Origin: Bacteroidales bacterium
Lineage (GTDB): Bacteria; Bacteroidota; Bacteroidia; Bacteroidales; F082
NCBI GenBank assembly: GCA_017549805.1
Contig: JAFYNJ010000003.1
Location: 1 to 64,000, forward strand
Reading direction: 5' to 3'
DNA: 64,000 bases
Numbering within the stretch: position 1 is the stretch's first letter; each line of letters starts with the position of its first letter. Of the stretch, positions 13,401 to 22,186 are shown in pieces. A program made the position numbers and the translations under genes. The notes under the pieces are model-generated. The model was not told the origin of the DNA. It made no database searches and was given only the letters and a program-made list of their open reading frames with translations.

Positions 13401-14799
13401 TGTGCTCGAAATCGACGAGCTCCGTTCGGTTGATGCTGAACGCGACGGCGTGAAATGCCAAATCGTCATCGGCCGTTCCGCCGAAATGAAACTCCACGAC
13501 AAGAATACCGGTGTTGTCCTGATGACCACCAACATTCCTTACGGTGCCAAGCTGTATTTCGGCAATGGTGCCGAGGTCAAGAAGGGCGACAAGATTTTCG
13601 AATGGGACCCCTACAACGCAACCATCGTTTCAGAGTTTGCCGGTAAGGTCCGTTTCGTGAATGTGGTTGAAGGCATCACTTACCACAGTGAGACCATCGC
13701 CGAGACCGGATTTAGCGAGCGCGTGATCATTGAAGGCAAGAGAGGCACCAAGAATCCTCAAATCGAAATCATTGGTAACGATGATGAGATCTTGGCTGTC
13801 TATGACCTTCCTGTTGACGCTCACGTTGTCGTTGAGGAGAAAGACGACATCAAGGCTGGTGACCAATTGGTCCGTATCCCGCGTAACGTCTCTGGCGGCG
13901 GCGATATCACCGGCGGTCTGCCGCGTGTGACTGAGCTGTTCGAGGCTCGTAATCCTTCCGATCCGGCTGTGGTGTCCGAAATTGACGGCACCGTGCACCT
14001 GGAGAAGAAGCTCAAGCGTGGCAACCGTGAGATTGTGATCACCTCCAAGACAGGTGACCAGAAGCGTTATCTTGTTCCTACCTCCAAGCAGATCCTGGCT
14101 CAGGAGAACGACTATGTGAAGGCCGGTCAGCCATTGTCTGACGGTGCCATCACACCGGCCAGCATCCTCGCCATCATGGGTCCGATGAAGGTGCAGGAAT
14201 ACATCGTCAATGAGGTCCAGAGCGTGTATCGTTCACAAGGTGTGACCATCAATGACAAGCACTTTGAAGTCATCGTCCGCCAGATGATGCGCAAGGTTGA
14301 AATCAGCGAACCTGGCGACACTCGCTTCCTTGAAGGCGAGTTGGTCAGCAAGCTGGCATTCCAAGAAGAGAACGACGAGATCTACGGCAAGATGGTCGTC
14401 ACCGATCCCGGTGATTCCGAAACGCTTTCCGCAGGTCAGATTATCTCTGCCATGAAGCTGCGCGATGAGAACTCCTTGCTGAAACGTAAGGACCTCAAGT
14501 TGGTCGAGACCCGTCCCGCCGAGCCTGCCACGGCAAGCCAGGTGCTTCAGGGTATCACCCGCGCTGCTTTGCAGACCGACAGCTTCATGTCGGCTGCCTC
14601 CTTCCAGGAAACCACCAAGGTCTTGACGAATGCAGCCATCAGTGCCAAGACAGACTATCTGCTCGGCATGAAGGAGAACGTCATCGTCGGACATAAGATT
14701 CCTGCAGGTACCGGTCTCCGCGAATATGACGACCTGATCGTCGCTTCGCGTGAAGAATACGAGGAACTGAAGGAGAAAGGCGCAGTGCTCGCTGATTAA
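10489..14799 (+). CDS. rpoC: DNA-directed RNA polymerase subunit beta'
   Basis: The beta' subunit carries the catalytic Mg site [12 protein letters not shown] and the N-terminal zinc-binding CHCGKYKR...CDHC. Also visible are [19 protein letters not shown], the second zinc site ([19 protein letters not shown]) and the trigger-loop region ([18 protein letters not shown]). The length is 1436 residues, about average for the phylum. It follows rpoB after 37 bases and is closed by a strong terminator. Confidence 0.98.
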   Translation: MVNNTINSNFASITVSLASPESILARSHGEVLKPETINYRTYKPERDGLFCERIFGPVKDWECHCGKYKRIRYRGTICDHCGVEVTEKKVRRERMGHIQLVVPVAHIWYFRSLPNKIGALLGIPSKKLDSIIYYERYVVIQPGALEGVEIPNDSEHRKVEKMEFLSEEEYLDLLESLPIENQYLPDDDPNKFIAKMGAEAIYDLLSRLDLDKESYMLRDKANSETAQQRKQEALKRLQVFESFREANKHMENRPEWMIVKIVPVIPPELRPLVPLDGGRFATSDLNDLYRRVIIRNNRLKRLIEINAPDVIMRNEKRMLQEAVDSLFDNSRKSSAVKTDSNRPLKSLSDSLKGKQGRFRQNLLGKRVDYSGRSVIVVGPDLNMNECGLPKDMAAELFKPFVIRKMIERGIVKTVKSAKKIVDRKEPVVWDILENILKGHPILLNRAPTLHRLGIQAFQPKLVEGKAIRLHPLVCTAFNADFDGDQMAVHVPLGNAAVLEAQILMLASHNILNPSNGAPITLPSQDMVLGLYYITKPRKSTPEHIVKGEGMSFYSPEEVIIAHNEKRVDMHAIINCRVKVREKGEIVTKKVETTVGRVIFNQVVPEGYGYINQLLTKKSFRSIVGEMVRLLGTAVTTKFLDDIKNMGYYMAYKGGLSFNLGNVLVPAAKEKLIGEANAKAAEIREYEKMGFMGPNERYNQIVDLWTDVNTKLTKEVMDLLSSDDQGFNPVYMMLHSGARGSEAQVSQLCGMRGLMAKPMKAGSGGAEIIENPILSNFQEGLSVLEYFISTHGARKGLADTALKTADAGYLTRRLVDVAHDVIITSKDCGTLRGLTVSRGEEIKEKGKHSLLYDRILGRVALHDIFSPLTGELIVAGGEEINEELAEAIDESPIESVEIRSVLTCEAKHGVCANCYGRNLASGKLVQKGEAVGVIAAQSIGEPGTQLTLRTFHQGGKASKGVVVNSTEAKYDGVLEIDELRSVDAERDGVKCQIVIGRSAEMKLHDKNTGVVLMTTNIPYGAKLYFGNGAEVKKGDKIFEWDPYNATIVSEFAGKVRFVNVVEGITYHSETIAETGFSERVIIEGKRGTKNPQIEIIGNDDEILAVYDLPVDAHVVVEEKDDIKAGDQLVRIPRNVSGGGDITGGLPRVTELFEARNPSDPAVVSEIDGTVHLEKKLKRGNREIVITSKTGDQKRYLVPTSKQILAQENDYVKAGQPLSDGAITPASILAIMGPMKVQEYIVNEVQSVYRSQGVTINDKHFEVIVRQMMRKVEISEPGDTRFLEGELVSKLAFQEENDEIYGKMVVTDPGDSETLSAGQIISAMKLRDENSLLKRKDLKLVETRPAEPATASQVLQGITRAALQTDSFMSAASFQETTKVLTNAAISAKTDYLLGMKENVIVGHKIPAGTGLREYDDLIVASREEYEELKEKGAVLAD

Positions 14800-14818
14800 G
14801 CCTTTACGGTAAATGAAT

Positions 14819-14852
14819 GTAGAGACGTGCCGCAGCGCGTCTCTACTTTTTT
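14819..14852 (+). terminator. Terminator after rpoC
   Basis: Nine-base arms GTAGAGACG (14819-14827) and CGTCTCTAC (14838-14846) are followed directly by six T residues, a textbook intrinsic terminator for the rplK-rpoC transcript. The palindrome core resembles short dispersed palindromes seen in other genomes, but this window has only one copy. Confidence 0.85.
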
Positions 14853-14872
14853 AACAGACAAAAAACAATATC

Positions 14873-15181
14873 ATGGACGAAAAACAGAAGAATCAAATCA
14901 ACATTGAACTGACCGACGAGGTGGCCAGTGGCGTTTATTCCAATTTGGCTATCATCACCCATTCACCGACAGAATTTGTCCTCGACTTTGTGAGCATGAT
15001 GCCTGGTACGCCCAAGGCCAAAGTCAAGTCGAGAATCGTCATGACGCCTCAGCATGCCAAGCGTCTTTTCAAGGCCTTGTCCGACAATCTGAGCAAATAC
15101 GAGTCGAATTTCGGCACCATCAAGGAAGTGACCAACGAGGTGCTTCCACCGTTCACGATGGGACCGAAGGCGCAAGCTTAA
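14873..15181 (+). CDS. DUF3467 domain protein
   Basis: A 102-residue protein of the DUF3467 family, function unknown. Family signs are the opening INIELTDEVASGVYSNLAII, the stretch EFVLDFVSMMPGTPKAKVKS and RIVMTPQHAKRLFKALSDN. There is no signal peptide or membrane segment. It is often found directly behind rpoC in Bacteroidota, which suggests a link to transcription or translation, but I know of no tested role. Its stop overlaps that of lemA on the other strand (TTAA at 15178-15181). Confidence 0.85.
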   Translation: MDEKQKNQINIELTDEVASGVYSNLAIITHSPTEFVLDFVSMMPGTPKAKVKSRIVMTPQHAKRLFKALSDNLSKYESNFGTIKEVTNEVLPPFTMGPKAQA

Positions 15182-15726
15182 CGGCCAAAATATGGATGTG
15201 TCTCAAACCCGAACCAGTCGGCGATAAGGCTGCTGGGGAAGCTGCGGATGGACTTGTTGTAGTCTTGCACCATCTCGTTGTAGCGGCGACGCTCGACAAG
15301 GATGCGGTTCTCGCTTCCCTCATATTGGGCTAAGAAGGTTTGATAGGTCTCCACCGCCTTGAGGTCGGGATAGTTTTCAACCGAAACAATTACGTCGTTT
15401 ACGGCGTTGTCAAGCAGCTGCTGTGAATTCTCGAATTCCAGCAGCTGCTCTTCTGTCATGTTCTCGGGATCCACCTTGATGGCTGCAGCCTGCATGGCAC
15501 GGTTTTTCACCACCTCGATTAAGGTGGTGCTCTCGTAGTTGGAGTATGCCTTCACCACGCTGACCAGGTTGGGGATGAGGTCCATGCGCCGCTGGTACAC
15601 GTTCTCCACTTGTGACCAGGCCTGGGTCATCTTCTCTTGGGTTTTGACGAAGCTGTTGTATTTGGCGATGCCCCAAATGAGAGCGACAGCCAACAGGCAG
15701 AGGAGCAACCAAAGCGTTTTTTTCAT
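15178..15726 (-). CDS. lemA: LemA family protein
   Basis: A 182-residue LemA-family protein of uncertain function, anchored by one N-terminal membrane segment (LWLLLCLLAVALIWGIAKY), with the rest helical. The family core is clear: YNSFVKTQEKMTQAWSQVEN, YQRRMDLIPNLVSVVKAY and RRRYNEMVQDYNKSIRSFPS. I chose the ATG at 15726 over an in-frame TTG at 15738 because it gives the usual short basic start MKKTLW before the membrane segment. It follows pyrI closely, so read-through from pyrBI is possible. Confidence 0.9.
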   Translation of the reverse strand: MKKTLWLLLCLLAVALIWGIAKYNSFVKTQEKMTQAWSQVENVYQRRMDLIPNLVSVVKAYSNYESTTLIEVVKNRAMQAAAIKVDPENMTEEQLLEFENSQQLLDNAVNDVIVSVENYPDLKAVETYQTFLAQYEGSENRILVERRRYNEMVQDYNKSIRSFPSSLIADWFGFETHPYFGR

Positions 15727-15738
15727 GACGGGTTGCAA

Positions 15739-16203
15739 TTAGATGAATTCGATGTTCTCTTCTGAGGTGTATTTCTCGCAGTAGTGGCAGACCAGGCGAA
15801 GCTTGCCGTCCACATACTTCACGCGGAACTTGGTCGGGATGTCGTGCTCCTTGTTGGTGACGCAGTTCGGGTTGAAGCATTTCACGATGTGCTCGATGCG
15901 ATCGGGGATGGTCACGGTTTGCTTGTTGATCACCTCGAACTCCTTGATCTCGATGATGGAGGCTGTGGGTGCCACCAAGGCAATCTTGTTCACGTCTTCG
16001 GTCGCGAAATATTTATCGGAGACTTTTACGAAGCCCTTGGTGCCGTATTTCTTGCTTTCCACGTTGATGCCAAGATACACCGGGTTGTTTATCTTGTCCA
16101 AGCCTAAGATCTTGACCACTTGGAACACTTTGTCGGCAGGGATATGGTCGATGACCGTGCCATTCTCAATGGCGGATACGATCAGTTCTTTTCTTTTTTC
16201 CAT
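15739..16203 (-). CDS. pyrI: Aspartate carbamoyltransferase regulatory chain
   Basis: The regulatory subunit of aspartate transcarbamoylase, which binds CTP/ATP and tunes the first step of pyrimidine synthesis. It has 154 residues. The N-terminal allosteric domain carries VSAIENGTVIDHIPADKVFQ; the C-terminal zinc domain has the four Cys ligands in CFNPNC and CHYC. Its presence shows the allosterically regulated PyrB-PyrI enzyme. It follows pyrB after 32 bases, filled by a heptanucleotide repeat array. Confidence 0.97.
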   Translation of the reverse strand: MEKRKELIVSAIENGTVIDHIPADKVFQVVKILGLDKINNPVYLGINVESKKYGTKGFVKVSDKYFATEDVNKIALVAPTASIIEIKEFEVINKQTVTIPDRIEHIVKCFNPNCVTNKEHDIPTKFRVKYVDGKLRLVCHYCEKYTSEENIEFI

Positions 16204-16204
16204 A

Positions 16205-16238
16205 ACTTTTATCTTTTATCTCTTATCTTTTATCTTTA
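16205..16238. repeat. Heptanucleotide array between pyrB and pyrI
   Basis: About four imperfect tandem 7-base units (TTTTATC, TTTTATC, TCTTATC, TTTTATC on the plus strand; purine-rich in the mRNA sense). It occupies the whole pyrB-pyrI gap, abuts the pyrB stop codon and ends just before the pyrI start. It is one of several period-7 arrays in the window. Confidence 0.7.
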
Positions 16239-17156
16239 TTTGAGTCCCAAAATTGCTGCGATAAGTGCTTGCCTTGCATACACGCCATTCTGTGCCTGTT
16301 GGAAATAGTAGGCCTTCGGGTTGGCATCCACGTCCACATGGATTTCGTTGACGCGCGGCAGCGGGTGCAGGATGCGGCAGTTGGGCTTGGCGTTGGCCAG
16401 CATGGCGTTGCGCAGCACGTAGGAATTCTTCACCTTCTCGTATTCCAGCGGATCGGGGAAGCGCTCGCGTTGCACACGGGTCATATAGATGATGTCGGAG
16501 TGGGGGATGACTTCCTCCAGCTCGGTAAACTGTTCGTATTCAAGATGGGCGTCCTTGATGTGTTGTTTCACGGTTCTCGGCAGTTTGAGCTCAATGGGCG
16601 ACACCAGGTTGAACTTGGCGTTGAAGTGGCTCATGGCTTCCACGAGGCTGTGTACGGTGCGGCCGTATTTCAAGTCGCCCACCAAGGTGATCTCAAGGTT
16701 TTCCAGCGTGCCTTGGGTCTTGCGGATGCTGTAGAGGTCGAGCATGCACTGGGTGGGGTGCTGGTTGGAGCCGTCGCCGGCGTTGATGATCGGCACCTTC
16801 GACACTTCGGAGGCGAATCGGGCGGAACCGTCGATGGGGTTCCGCATGACGATCAAATCGGCATAGCTGGCCACCATGGTGATGGTGTCGGCCAGCGATT
16901 CGCCTTTCTGGATGCTGGTTCCCGAGGTGCTGCTGAAGCCGATGACGTTGCCGCCCAAGAGCTGGATGGCGGTCTCGAAGCTCAGCCTTGTGCGGGTGGA
17001 AGGCTCGAAGAACAGCGACGCGATGATGCGTCCGTTGAGCAGGTTCTGATGCGGATTCTTCTCGAAGTCTTCTGCGATGTCAAGAACATGGCAGATCTCC
17101 TCCGGCGTGTAGTCGCTGATGGAAATCAGGCTGCGGTTTTTCAATGAGATGGACAT
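16236..17156 (-). CDS. pyrB: Aspartate carbamoyltransferase catalytic chain
   Basis: Catalyses carbamoyl phosphate plus L-aspartate to N-carbamoyl-L-aspartate. The 306 residues show the carbamoyl-phosphate motif STRTR (residues 53-57), the SxxKGE-type loop ([11 protein letters not shown]), the HPTQ block ([11 protein letters not shown]) and the C-terminal HPLPR. It is the first gene of pyrBI. The 165-base region in front contains a promoter box, a possible 20-codon leader peptide and a strong terminator hairpin, which suggests transcription attenuation. Confidence 0.98.
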   Translation of the reverse strand: MSISLKNRSLISISDYTPEEICHVLDIAEDFEKNPHQNLLNGRIIASLFFEPSTRTRLSFETAIQLLGGNVIGFSSTSGTSIQKGESLADTITMVASYADLIVMRNPIDGSARFASEVSKVPIINAGDGSNQHPTQCMLDLYSIRKTQGTLENLEITLVGDLKYGRTVHSLVEAMSHFNAKFNLVSPIELKLPRTVKQHIKDAHLEYEQFTELEEVIPHSDIIYMTRVQRERFPDPLEYEKVKNSYVLRNAMLANAKPNCRILHPLPRVNEIHVDVDANPKAYYFQQAQNGVYARQALIAAILGLK

Positions 17157-17185
17157 AGTGTTATGTGTTTAGTTTGTTGATTATC

Positions 17186-17218
17186 AAAAAAAAGACGGTT
17201 ACTAAATAGCAACCGTCT
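17186..17218 (-). terminator. Terminator hairpin in the pyrBI leader
   Basis: On the minus strand AGACGGTTGCT pairs with AGTAACCGTCT (11 bp with one G-U) around an ATTT loop and runs straight into eight T residues. It lies between the predicted promoter and pyrB, so it would stop transcription before pyrB unless relieved. The 5' arm overlaps the end of a small reading frame. It could instead just end the transcript of the upstream outer-membrane gene. Confidence 0.75.
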
Positions 17219-17264
17219 CGATTCCTTTTATTAAGTTTTCCGGTGATACTTTTTCGTACATCAT
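17202..17264 (-). CDS. Possible 20-residue pyrBI leader peptide
   Basis: A short frame starts with two ATG codons (17264 and 17261) only a few bases after a predicted promoter and ends with TAG inside the loop/3' arm of the terminator hairpin. The product would begin MMYEKVSPEN and end ETVAI. A ribosome translating close behind the polymerase would cover the 5' arm of the hairpin, the arrangement used in enterobacterial pyrBI attenuation. No homologue is known to me and a chance frame of this length is quite possible. Confidence 0.35.
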   Translation of the reverse strand: MMYEKVSPENLIKGIETVAI

Positions 17265-17271
17265 CGGAATG

Positions 17272-17300
17272 CAAATATAGGAATAACTTTCAAAAACAAA
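17272..17300 (-). promoter_or_regulatory. Predicted pyrBI promoter
   Basis: On the minus strand TATATTTG (17279-17272) matches TAnnTTTG exactly; a TTTG (17300-17297) lies 17 bases upstream, slightly closer than usual. Transcription would start near 17268, leaving about 110 bases of leader before pyrB. Confidence 0.55.
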
Positions 17301-17321
17301 GCCTTTTTTTGAAAAAAAAAC

Positions 17322-17906
17322 TTATTGATATTTCATAACATTGAAGGCAATACCCAAGTAGGCAGCGTGAGCAGTGCAAGTGGCATTGATCTCGAACCAT
17401 TTCCAGGGCACCACTGTGAGACCGGCGCCATAGTTGAAGTCGTTGCGGTGCCAAGTAGCGTGGTATTTGTGGTAAATGGTGTGCGAGGAGTAATCGATCT
17501 CGGCACTATAGCCCTCGGTGTAGCCTGTGGTGACACGGCTCCAGCCAATCAAAGGAGTGATAAACACATAGTCTTTGTAGATCGGAATTTGGTAACCTAC
17601 GTTAAGTGTTAAAGCGGAATGGTCATCCCAGTCGCCTTGGATGAGACGGCTGTCGAATCGGTGATCAGGGCTAACATAAACAAAATCGATGTAGCCACCG
17701 GCGATGGAGAAGCTTCCGCCTACGCCGATATCGGAAAAATCCCATGTGTCGGCGATACCAAGATCGCTAACGTTTCGGTAACCGACAAGACCTGTGTTAA
17801 GGCCGACAACGGCACGATCCATGTTTTCTGAAAAGTCAAACCATTGGGCTTGGGCGCTGATCGTCATCATGGAGAACAGCACTGCGATAATTGCTAATTT
17901 TTTCAT
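17322..17906 (-). CDS. Predicted outer-membrane beta-barrel protein
   Basis: A 194-residue exported protein of unknown function. A signal peptide is evident (MKKLAIIAVLFSMMTISAQA, cut before QWF). The rest alternates aromatic and polar residues in short strands (GSFSIAGGYIDFVYVS, ALTLNVGYQIPIYKDYVFIT), as in small porin-like barrels, and ends ACTAHAAYLGIAFNVMKYQ. It lies 11 bases behind the patatin/barrel gene and is probably cotranscribed with it. I cannot assign a family beyond an outer-membrane barrel. Confidence 0.65.
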   Translation of the reverse strand: MKKLAIIAVLFSMMTISAQAQWFDFSENMDRAVVGLNTGLVGYRNVSDLGIADTWDFSDIGVGGSFSIAGGYIDFVYVSPDHRFDSRLIQGDWDDHSALTLNVGYQIPIYKDYVFITPLIGWSRVTTGYTEGYSAEIDYSSHTIYHKYHATWHRNDFNYGAGLTVVPWKWFEINATCTAHAAYLGIAFNVMKYQ

Positions 17907-17917
17907 AATATTTATTT

Positions 17918-20197
17918 TTAGAATGTGTAACCGAATGAGAAATACAAACTAAACCGGTTTTGATAGATGTTGCTCCATTGAGCCGTCAGTGAAATGGGAC
18001 CTAAAGGACTGTTGTAGGCGTATTTCAGCCCTGCGCCATGGGCATAATCAATTCTAAGCAGGCCGTTGTACATGGCTGTCAAATAATGGTTTCCGAAAAG
18101 GTTGTAGCGTAAGTCGCAACGGGCAATGGTGAGGAGGGAGGGCACTGTGCCAAATGTTTCCAAGTATGGAATGCCAATGAAAGGCAGTTGATTCTCGAAA
18201 TGGCGTCCCTGGATCTCTCCTCCACACCTGTTTCTTAGGTTGTAGAAAGAGGTCTCGTTCAGGAAATACCGGCCATATACCTGCGGAATGATGGTCAGTC
18301 GTCCGTTCTTGGGTGTCATGTAGTATTGAAGGGCAAAACCGATATCGAAGTTGTTGTTGCCGCCATCCATGGGGTCCCAATAATAATGGGAGTTCAAATC
18401 GGCATAAAGTCCGCGTTTGGCAAAATAGTCGTCATCCAAGCAATCGTATTCGATGTCAACAAAAGGAGTGAGGAATCTGTTGGGTATAAACCAAATGGAA
18501 TCCAAGAAACTGCCTTCCAAAGAAGCGTTGTCGAAGGTGGTGCTTGTGTATGAAACGCCCACGACGGTGCTCAAGTTAAGTAAATGGAACTGCGATATGT
18601 AGGCGCTCAACTTGTTTTGGCGATAGTGCAGGTTGACCAAATTATTGTCTGTGACATCCAAAGCAGAAGTCCTGAAATGCTCGTTCCTGTAATCGTAGGC
18701 CAAGTTAAAATTGGCCAAGCCGGCGCGAGAGTACGTGTAAGTCAGATTCACTTTCGGGTTGTAACTCAGTTTTGCGCTGAGGCTGAGTTTTGATCCATTG
18801 AACCTTTTTTCGTTTAGGCCGACTTTGAGCAACAAGGCAGAGCCTTCTTCGGTGTCGTAACGAACGCCCAGACCAAAGAGGTGAGGTTTTGCATGCTTTA
18901 CGTTGATACTTAGATCGTATGCATTGGAGAGCCGATCGTTTTTGTGGATGGAGTCGGACTCTTTGACGAGGTAGGTGATCTCATCGAAACAGCCTGTGCC
19001 TCGATAGATTTTCATGGCTTTGTCGATGTCATTTTCCAGATAACGGTTTTCCTCGCGAAGCCCGCTTTTACGAAGAAGCCAACGGCTTTCCTTTTCACTC
19101 ACGTCATTGAAGTTGATGGAGCGGATTGTCACCGAATCTACTGATAGGTTTTTGGCATGAGGTGCGTGGAGCATCTTCATGACGGGTTGTCCTGCCGAGG
19201 CATCCACTGCCTCTTTGATGGCTAATAGCTGGTCGTGGAACTCGCTGGCCCGCTTGTAGCCTCTGCCTACCAAAGTGTCAATGGCTTCAGGGGTGAAGCT
19301 GAGCATGCCGAAACCGCTGATGTCGGGTATGATGTGTACATCGCACATGGAGCGGTTGTCCACCCTTTTGGCGCTCGTGCTCGTGATCACGAGTCTTGCA
19401 AACACTTGAGGTAGCGACTTCAGATCATGGATGGTGACATCTTTGGTGGAGGTCACCTCGACCCCGATGATAATGTCGGCCCCCATCTCACGTAGGACAT
19501 CGGCTGGGAAGTTGTTCACCAAACCGCCATCCACCAGCACTTTGTCGCCGATGACGACCGGGGAGAACAATCCGGGAATGGCCATGCTGGCTCGCATGGC
19601 GGTGGGTACGCTGCCACTGCGGAGCACTACCTCTTTGCCTGTGATCATATCGGTGGCCACACAGGCAAAGGGGATGGGCATGTCGTTGAAGTCCATTTCC
19701 TCTTGGTAACCAACGCACAAATCGTTGAATAGGTTGATTAGCGCGCTGTTGTTGACGTATGAGCTTGGCAACTGACTGATGAAACTGGAGCTCGGGTCGT
19801 TGTCGAAGAAATTGTCCGAACTGAACGGCACCTGAAGTTGCATGGTGCTATTGCGTTCACGCACTTCTTTCGATGTCAAAGGCCTCTCGATTTTGTTGCC
19901 AATATACTGCGACCAATCCATACCTGCGATGAGTTGGGTAAGTTCCTCAGGCGAATAGCCCATGGCATAGAAGCCGCCGATGATGGAGCCCATGCTGGTG
20001 CCTGCCACAAAATCGACAGGGATCCCCATCTCTTCGATGTATTTCAGTACACCGATATGCGATGCGCCTTTGGCACCTCCACCGCCCAACACCACACCTA
20101 CCTTAAGACGGGATGAGTTGGCTTCGTTTTGGGCAGACAGGGGCGCAAAGGCTGTCAAAACAAGGATCACAGCAAGAGTTAAGGATAGTCTTTTCAT
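17918..20197 (-). CDS. Patatin-like phospholipase fused to an outer-membrane barrel
   Basis: A 759-residue exported lipase of the patatin family with a C-terminal Omp85-type barrel, resembling PlpD-type proteins. It has a signal peptide (residues 1-22), then the patatin domain with oxyanion loop GGGGAKG (38-44), nucleophile Ser68 in GTSMG and catalytic Asp in VDGGLVNNFP near residue 215. A POTRA-like segment follows at about 350-420 (SVTIRSINFNDV, YRGTGCFDEITYLV), then repeated strands to the C-terminal YFSFGYTF, ending in Phe as outer-membrane insertion signals do. It would hydrolyse phospholipids at the cell surface or periplasm; the substrate is unknown. It is divergent from argS. Confidence 0.88.
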   Translation of the reverse strand: MKRLSLTLAVILVLTAFAPLSAQNEANSSRLKVGVVLGGGGAKGASHIGVLKYIEEMGIPVDFVAGTSMGSIIGGFYAMGYSPEELTQLIAGMDWSQYIGNKIERPLTSKEVRERNSTMQLQVPFSSDNFFDNDPSSSFISQLPSSYVNNSALINLFNDLCVGYQEEMDFNDMPIPFACVATDMITGKEVVLRSGSVPTAMRASMAIPGLFSPVVIGDKVLVDGGLVNNFPADVLREMGADIIIGVEVTSTKDVTIHDLKSLPQVFARLVITSTSAKRVDNRSMCDVHIIPDISGFGMLSFTPEAIDTLVGRGYKRASEFHDQLLAIKEAVDASAGQPVMKMLHAPHAKNLSVDSVTIRSINFNDVSEKESRWLLRKSGLREENRYLENDIDKAMKIYRGTGCFDEITYLVKESDSIHKNDRLSNAYDLSINVKHAKPHLFGLGVRYDTEEGSALLLKVGLNEKRFNGSKLSLSAKLSYNPKVNLTYTYSRAGLANFNLAYDYRNEHFRTSALDVTDNNLVNLHYRQNKLSAYISQFHLLNLSTVVGVSYTSTTFDNASLEGSFLDSIWFIPNRFLTPFVDIEYDCLDDDYFAKRGLYADLNSHYYWDPMDGGNNNFDIGFALQYYMTPKNGRLTIIPQVYGRYFLNETSFYNLRNRCGGEIQGRHFENQLPFIGIPYLETFGTVPSLLTIARCDLRYNLFGNHYLTAMYNGLLRIDYAHGAGLKYAYNSPLGPISLTAQWSNIYQNRFSLYFSFGYTF

Positions 20198-20254
20198 AGT
20201 TCAACATTTATTTTGGCAAATCAACCCTTTGTCTTTCCAGCAGGTCTCCAATGG

Positions 20255-20285
20255 CAAAAGTAATGATTTTCTCTTTACAAAAAAA
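20255..20285 (-). promoter_or_regulatory. Predicted promoter of the patatin gene
   Basis: On the minus strand TACTTTTG (20262-20255) matches TAnnTTTG. A T-rich stretch lies upstream, but the TTTG nearest to it is closer than the usual 19-21 bases. The leader would be about 55 bases. Confidence 0.45.
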
Positions 20286-20303
20286 GAATTAAACGTATCT
20301 TTG
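20280..20303 (+). promoter_or_regulatory. Predicted argS promoter
   Basis: TATCTTTG at 20296-20303 matches TAnnTTTG exactly, with a TTTA-type upstream element near 20274-20278. The start would be near 20308 and the leader about 20 bases. It is back to back with the patatin promoter in a 132-base intergenic region. Confidence 0.6.
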
Positions 20304-20329
20304 CACCAAGAATACAAAATAGCGAAACT

Positions 20330-22141
20330 ATGCTCGAAGAAATCCTCAAACAGCTATTTATCAAGTCGTTCAAGACCCTTTACGGACAAGAGCCGCCCGC
20401 GCAGCAAGTCAATTTCCAGAAAACAAGGCCCGAATTCGAAGGCGACCTCACCGTGGTGGTCTTCCCCTTTGGAAAACTTGCAGGCCGCAACCCTGAACAA
20501 CTGGCCAACGAGATGGGCGCCGAAATGATGAAGGAATCCACCATGATTGCCAAGTTCAATGTGGTGAAGGGCTTCCTCAATATCCTGATTTCCGATGCCT
20601 TCTGGCTGGATTTCTTCCGGGAGAACCATTTGAAAGAGGACTATGGCCGCAAAGAAGTGTCGGGTAAACCGGTGGTGGTGGAGTATTCCTCGCCGAATAC
20701 CAACAAACCTTTGCACTTGGGCCATATCCGCAACAACCTGCTCGGCTGGAGCGTGTCCGAAATTCTGAAAGCCAATGGCAAGAATGTGGTGCGTGTCAAT
20801 CTGGTCAACGACCGTGGCATCCACATCTGCAAGAGCATGCTGGCCTGGAAGAAGTGGGGCAACGGCTGCACGCCAGAATCAACAGGGAAGAAGGGCGACC
20901 ACCTGATTGGCGACTTCTACGTGCTCTTCGACAAGAAGTTCAAGGAAGAGCTCAAGACATTGTTGCCTGCCGACTACGCAACGCTGGACGAAAAGGCCCA
21001 AGAGGAAGCCAAAGCCAAGGCTGAAGCCCAATCCATCTTGATGCAGGAAGCCCGTGAGATGCTGCGCAAATGGGAGGCCAACGACCCTGAAGTGCGCCAG
21101 CTTTGGGAGATGATGAACCAATGGGTGTACGACGGCTTCGATGTCACCTACAAGCGTTTGGGGGTGAGCTTCGAGAAGATCTATTACGAGTCGCAGACTT
21201 ATCTGTTAGGCAAGTCGCTGGTACAGGAAGGCCTCGAAAAGGGTGTGCTCTATCGCCGCGATGACAACTCCGTTTGGTGTGACCTCCGCGATGAGGGCTT
21301 GGACGAAAAACTGCTGCTCCGTCGCGATGGCACCTCGGTATATATGACCCAGGATCTCGGCACTGCACAGTTGCGTGTAGAGGAATACAACCCCGAGAAG
21401 CTGATCTATGTGGTGGGCAATGAGCAAATCTACCACTTCGATGTGTTGAAGCGCGTGTTGGTGCGTTTGGGCCGCGAGTGGGGCAAGGACATCGAACACC
21501 TTTCCTATGGCATGGTGGAGCTGCCCAACGGCAAGATGAAATCCCGTGAAGGCACGGTGGTCGATGCCGACGATTTGATGGATGAGATGGTGGCCACGGC
21601 TAAAGGCGTCTCCGAGGAACTTGGCAAGGCCAAGGACCTCTCACCCGAGGATGCCGACAAATTATATCACACCATCGGTTTGGGTGCCTTGAAGTACTTT
21701 ATCTTGAAGGTGGATCCCAAGAAGACCATGCTCTTCAATCCCGCCGAGTCCATCGACTTCAATGGCAACACCGGTCCCTTCGTGCAATACACCCACGCCC
21801 GTATCTGCTCGGTACTCCGCAAGGCTTCCGAACAGGGCATCCAGCTCGAAAACGAGGTGAGGGTTACTGACCTCCAACCCAAGGAAAAGGAGATTATCGT
21901 GATGATGTACGGCTGGCCGATGGTGCTCAACCAAGCCGCCGAGGGCCGTAGCCCCGCGATGATTGCCAACTTCATCTTCGACCTCGCCAAGGAGTTCAAC
22001 CAGTTCTACCAGGAGTGCAGCATCCTCCGCGAGGAAGATGCCAACCGCCGCATGTTCCGTCTGCAGATCTGCGCCATGGTGGCCGCTTTGCTGAGGAACG
22101 CCTCTGAACTCCTCGGTATCGGCATGCCGGAGAGAATGTAG
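20330..22141 (+). CDS. argS: Arginyl-tRNA synthetase
   Basis: Class I synthetase that charges tRNA-Arg, 603 residues. The N-terminal Add-1 domain leads into the active site with SPNTNKPLHLGHIRNN (HLGH at 129-132). The second signature appears as GKMKSREGTVV, the KMSKS variant usual for Bacteroidota ArgRS. The C-terminal anticodon-binding helical domain includes GPFVQYTHARICSVLRKA and ends LLGIGMPERM. It has its own promoter and stands at the head of argS-rsmE-DUF4159. Confidence 0.98.
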   Translation: MLEEILKQLFIKSFKTLYGQEPPAQQVNFQKTRPEFEGDLTVVVFPFGKLAGRNPEQLANEMGAEMMKESTMIAKFNVVKGFLNILISDAFWLDFFRENHLKEDYGRKEVSGKPVVVEYSSPNTNKPLHLGHIRNNLLGWSVSEILKANGKNVVRVNLVNDRGIHICKSMLAWKKWGNGCTPESTGKKGDHLIGDFYVLFDKKFKEELKTLLPADYATLDEKAQEEAKAKAEAQSILMQEAREMLRKWEANDPEVRQLWEMMNQWVYDGFDVTYKRLGVSFEKIYYESQTYLLGKSLVQEGLEKGVLYRRDDNSVWCDLRDEGLDEKLLLRRDGTSVYMTQDLGTAQLRVEEYNPEKLIYVVGNEQIYHFDVLKRVLVRLGREWGKDIEHLSYGMVELPNGKMKSREGTVVDADDLMDEMVATAKGVSEELGKAKDLSPEDADKLYHTIGLGALKYFILKVDPKKTMLFNPAESIDFNGNTGPFVQYTHARICSVLRKASEQGIQLENEVRVTDLQPKEKEIIVMMYGWPMVLNQAAEGRSPAMIANFIFDLAKEFNQFYQECSILREEDANRRMFRLQICAMVAALLRNASELLGIGMPERM

Positions 22142-22146
22142 TTTTC

Positions 22147-22173
22147 GTCATTGCGAGCGTAGCGAAGCAATCT
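22147..22173. repeat. Palindromic repeat after argS (CATTGCGAGCG family)
   Basis: The core CGTCATTGCGAGCG then AGCGAAGCAATC, an imperfect palindrome with ATTGC/GCAAT ends, fills most of the 45-base argS-rsmE gap. A longer relative of the same family lies inside aroA at 37328-37365. From general knowledge, similar elements are scattered through many bacterial genomes. Confidence 0.6.
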
Positions 22174-22186
22174 AACTTGACCCGTT

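Noticed and set aside
16269-17147. A 292-codon plus-strand frame opposite pyrB
   Set aside because: Complete overlap with a clear pyrB and a His/Val/Gly-rich product typical of antisense frames.
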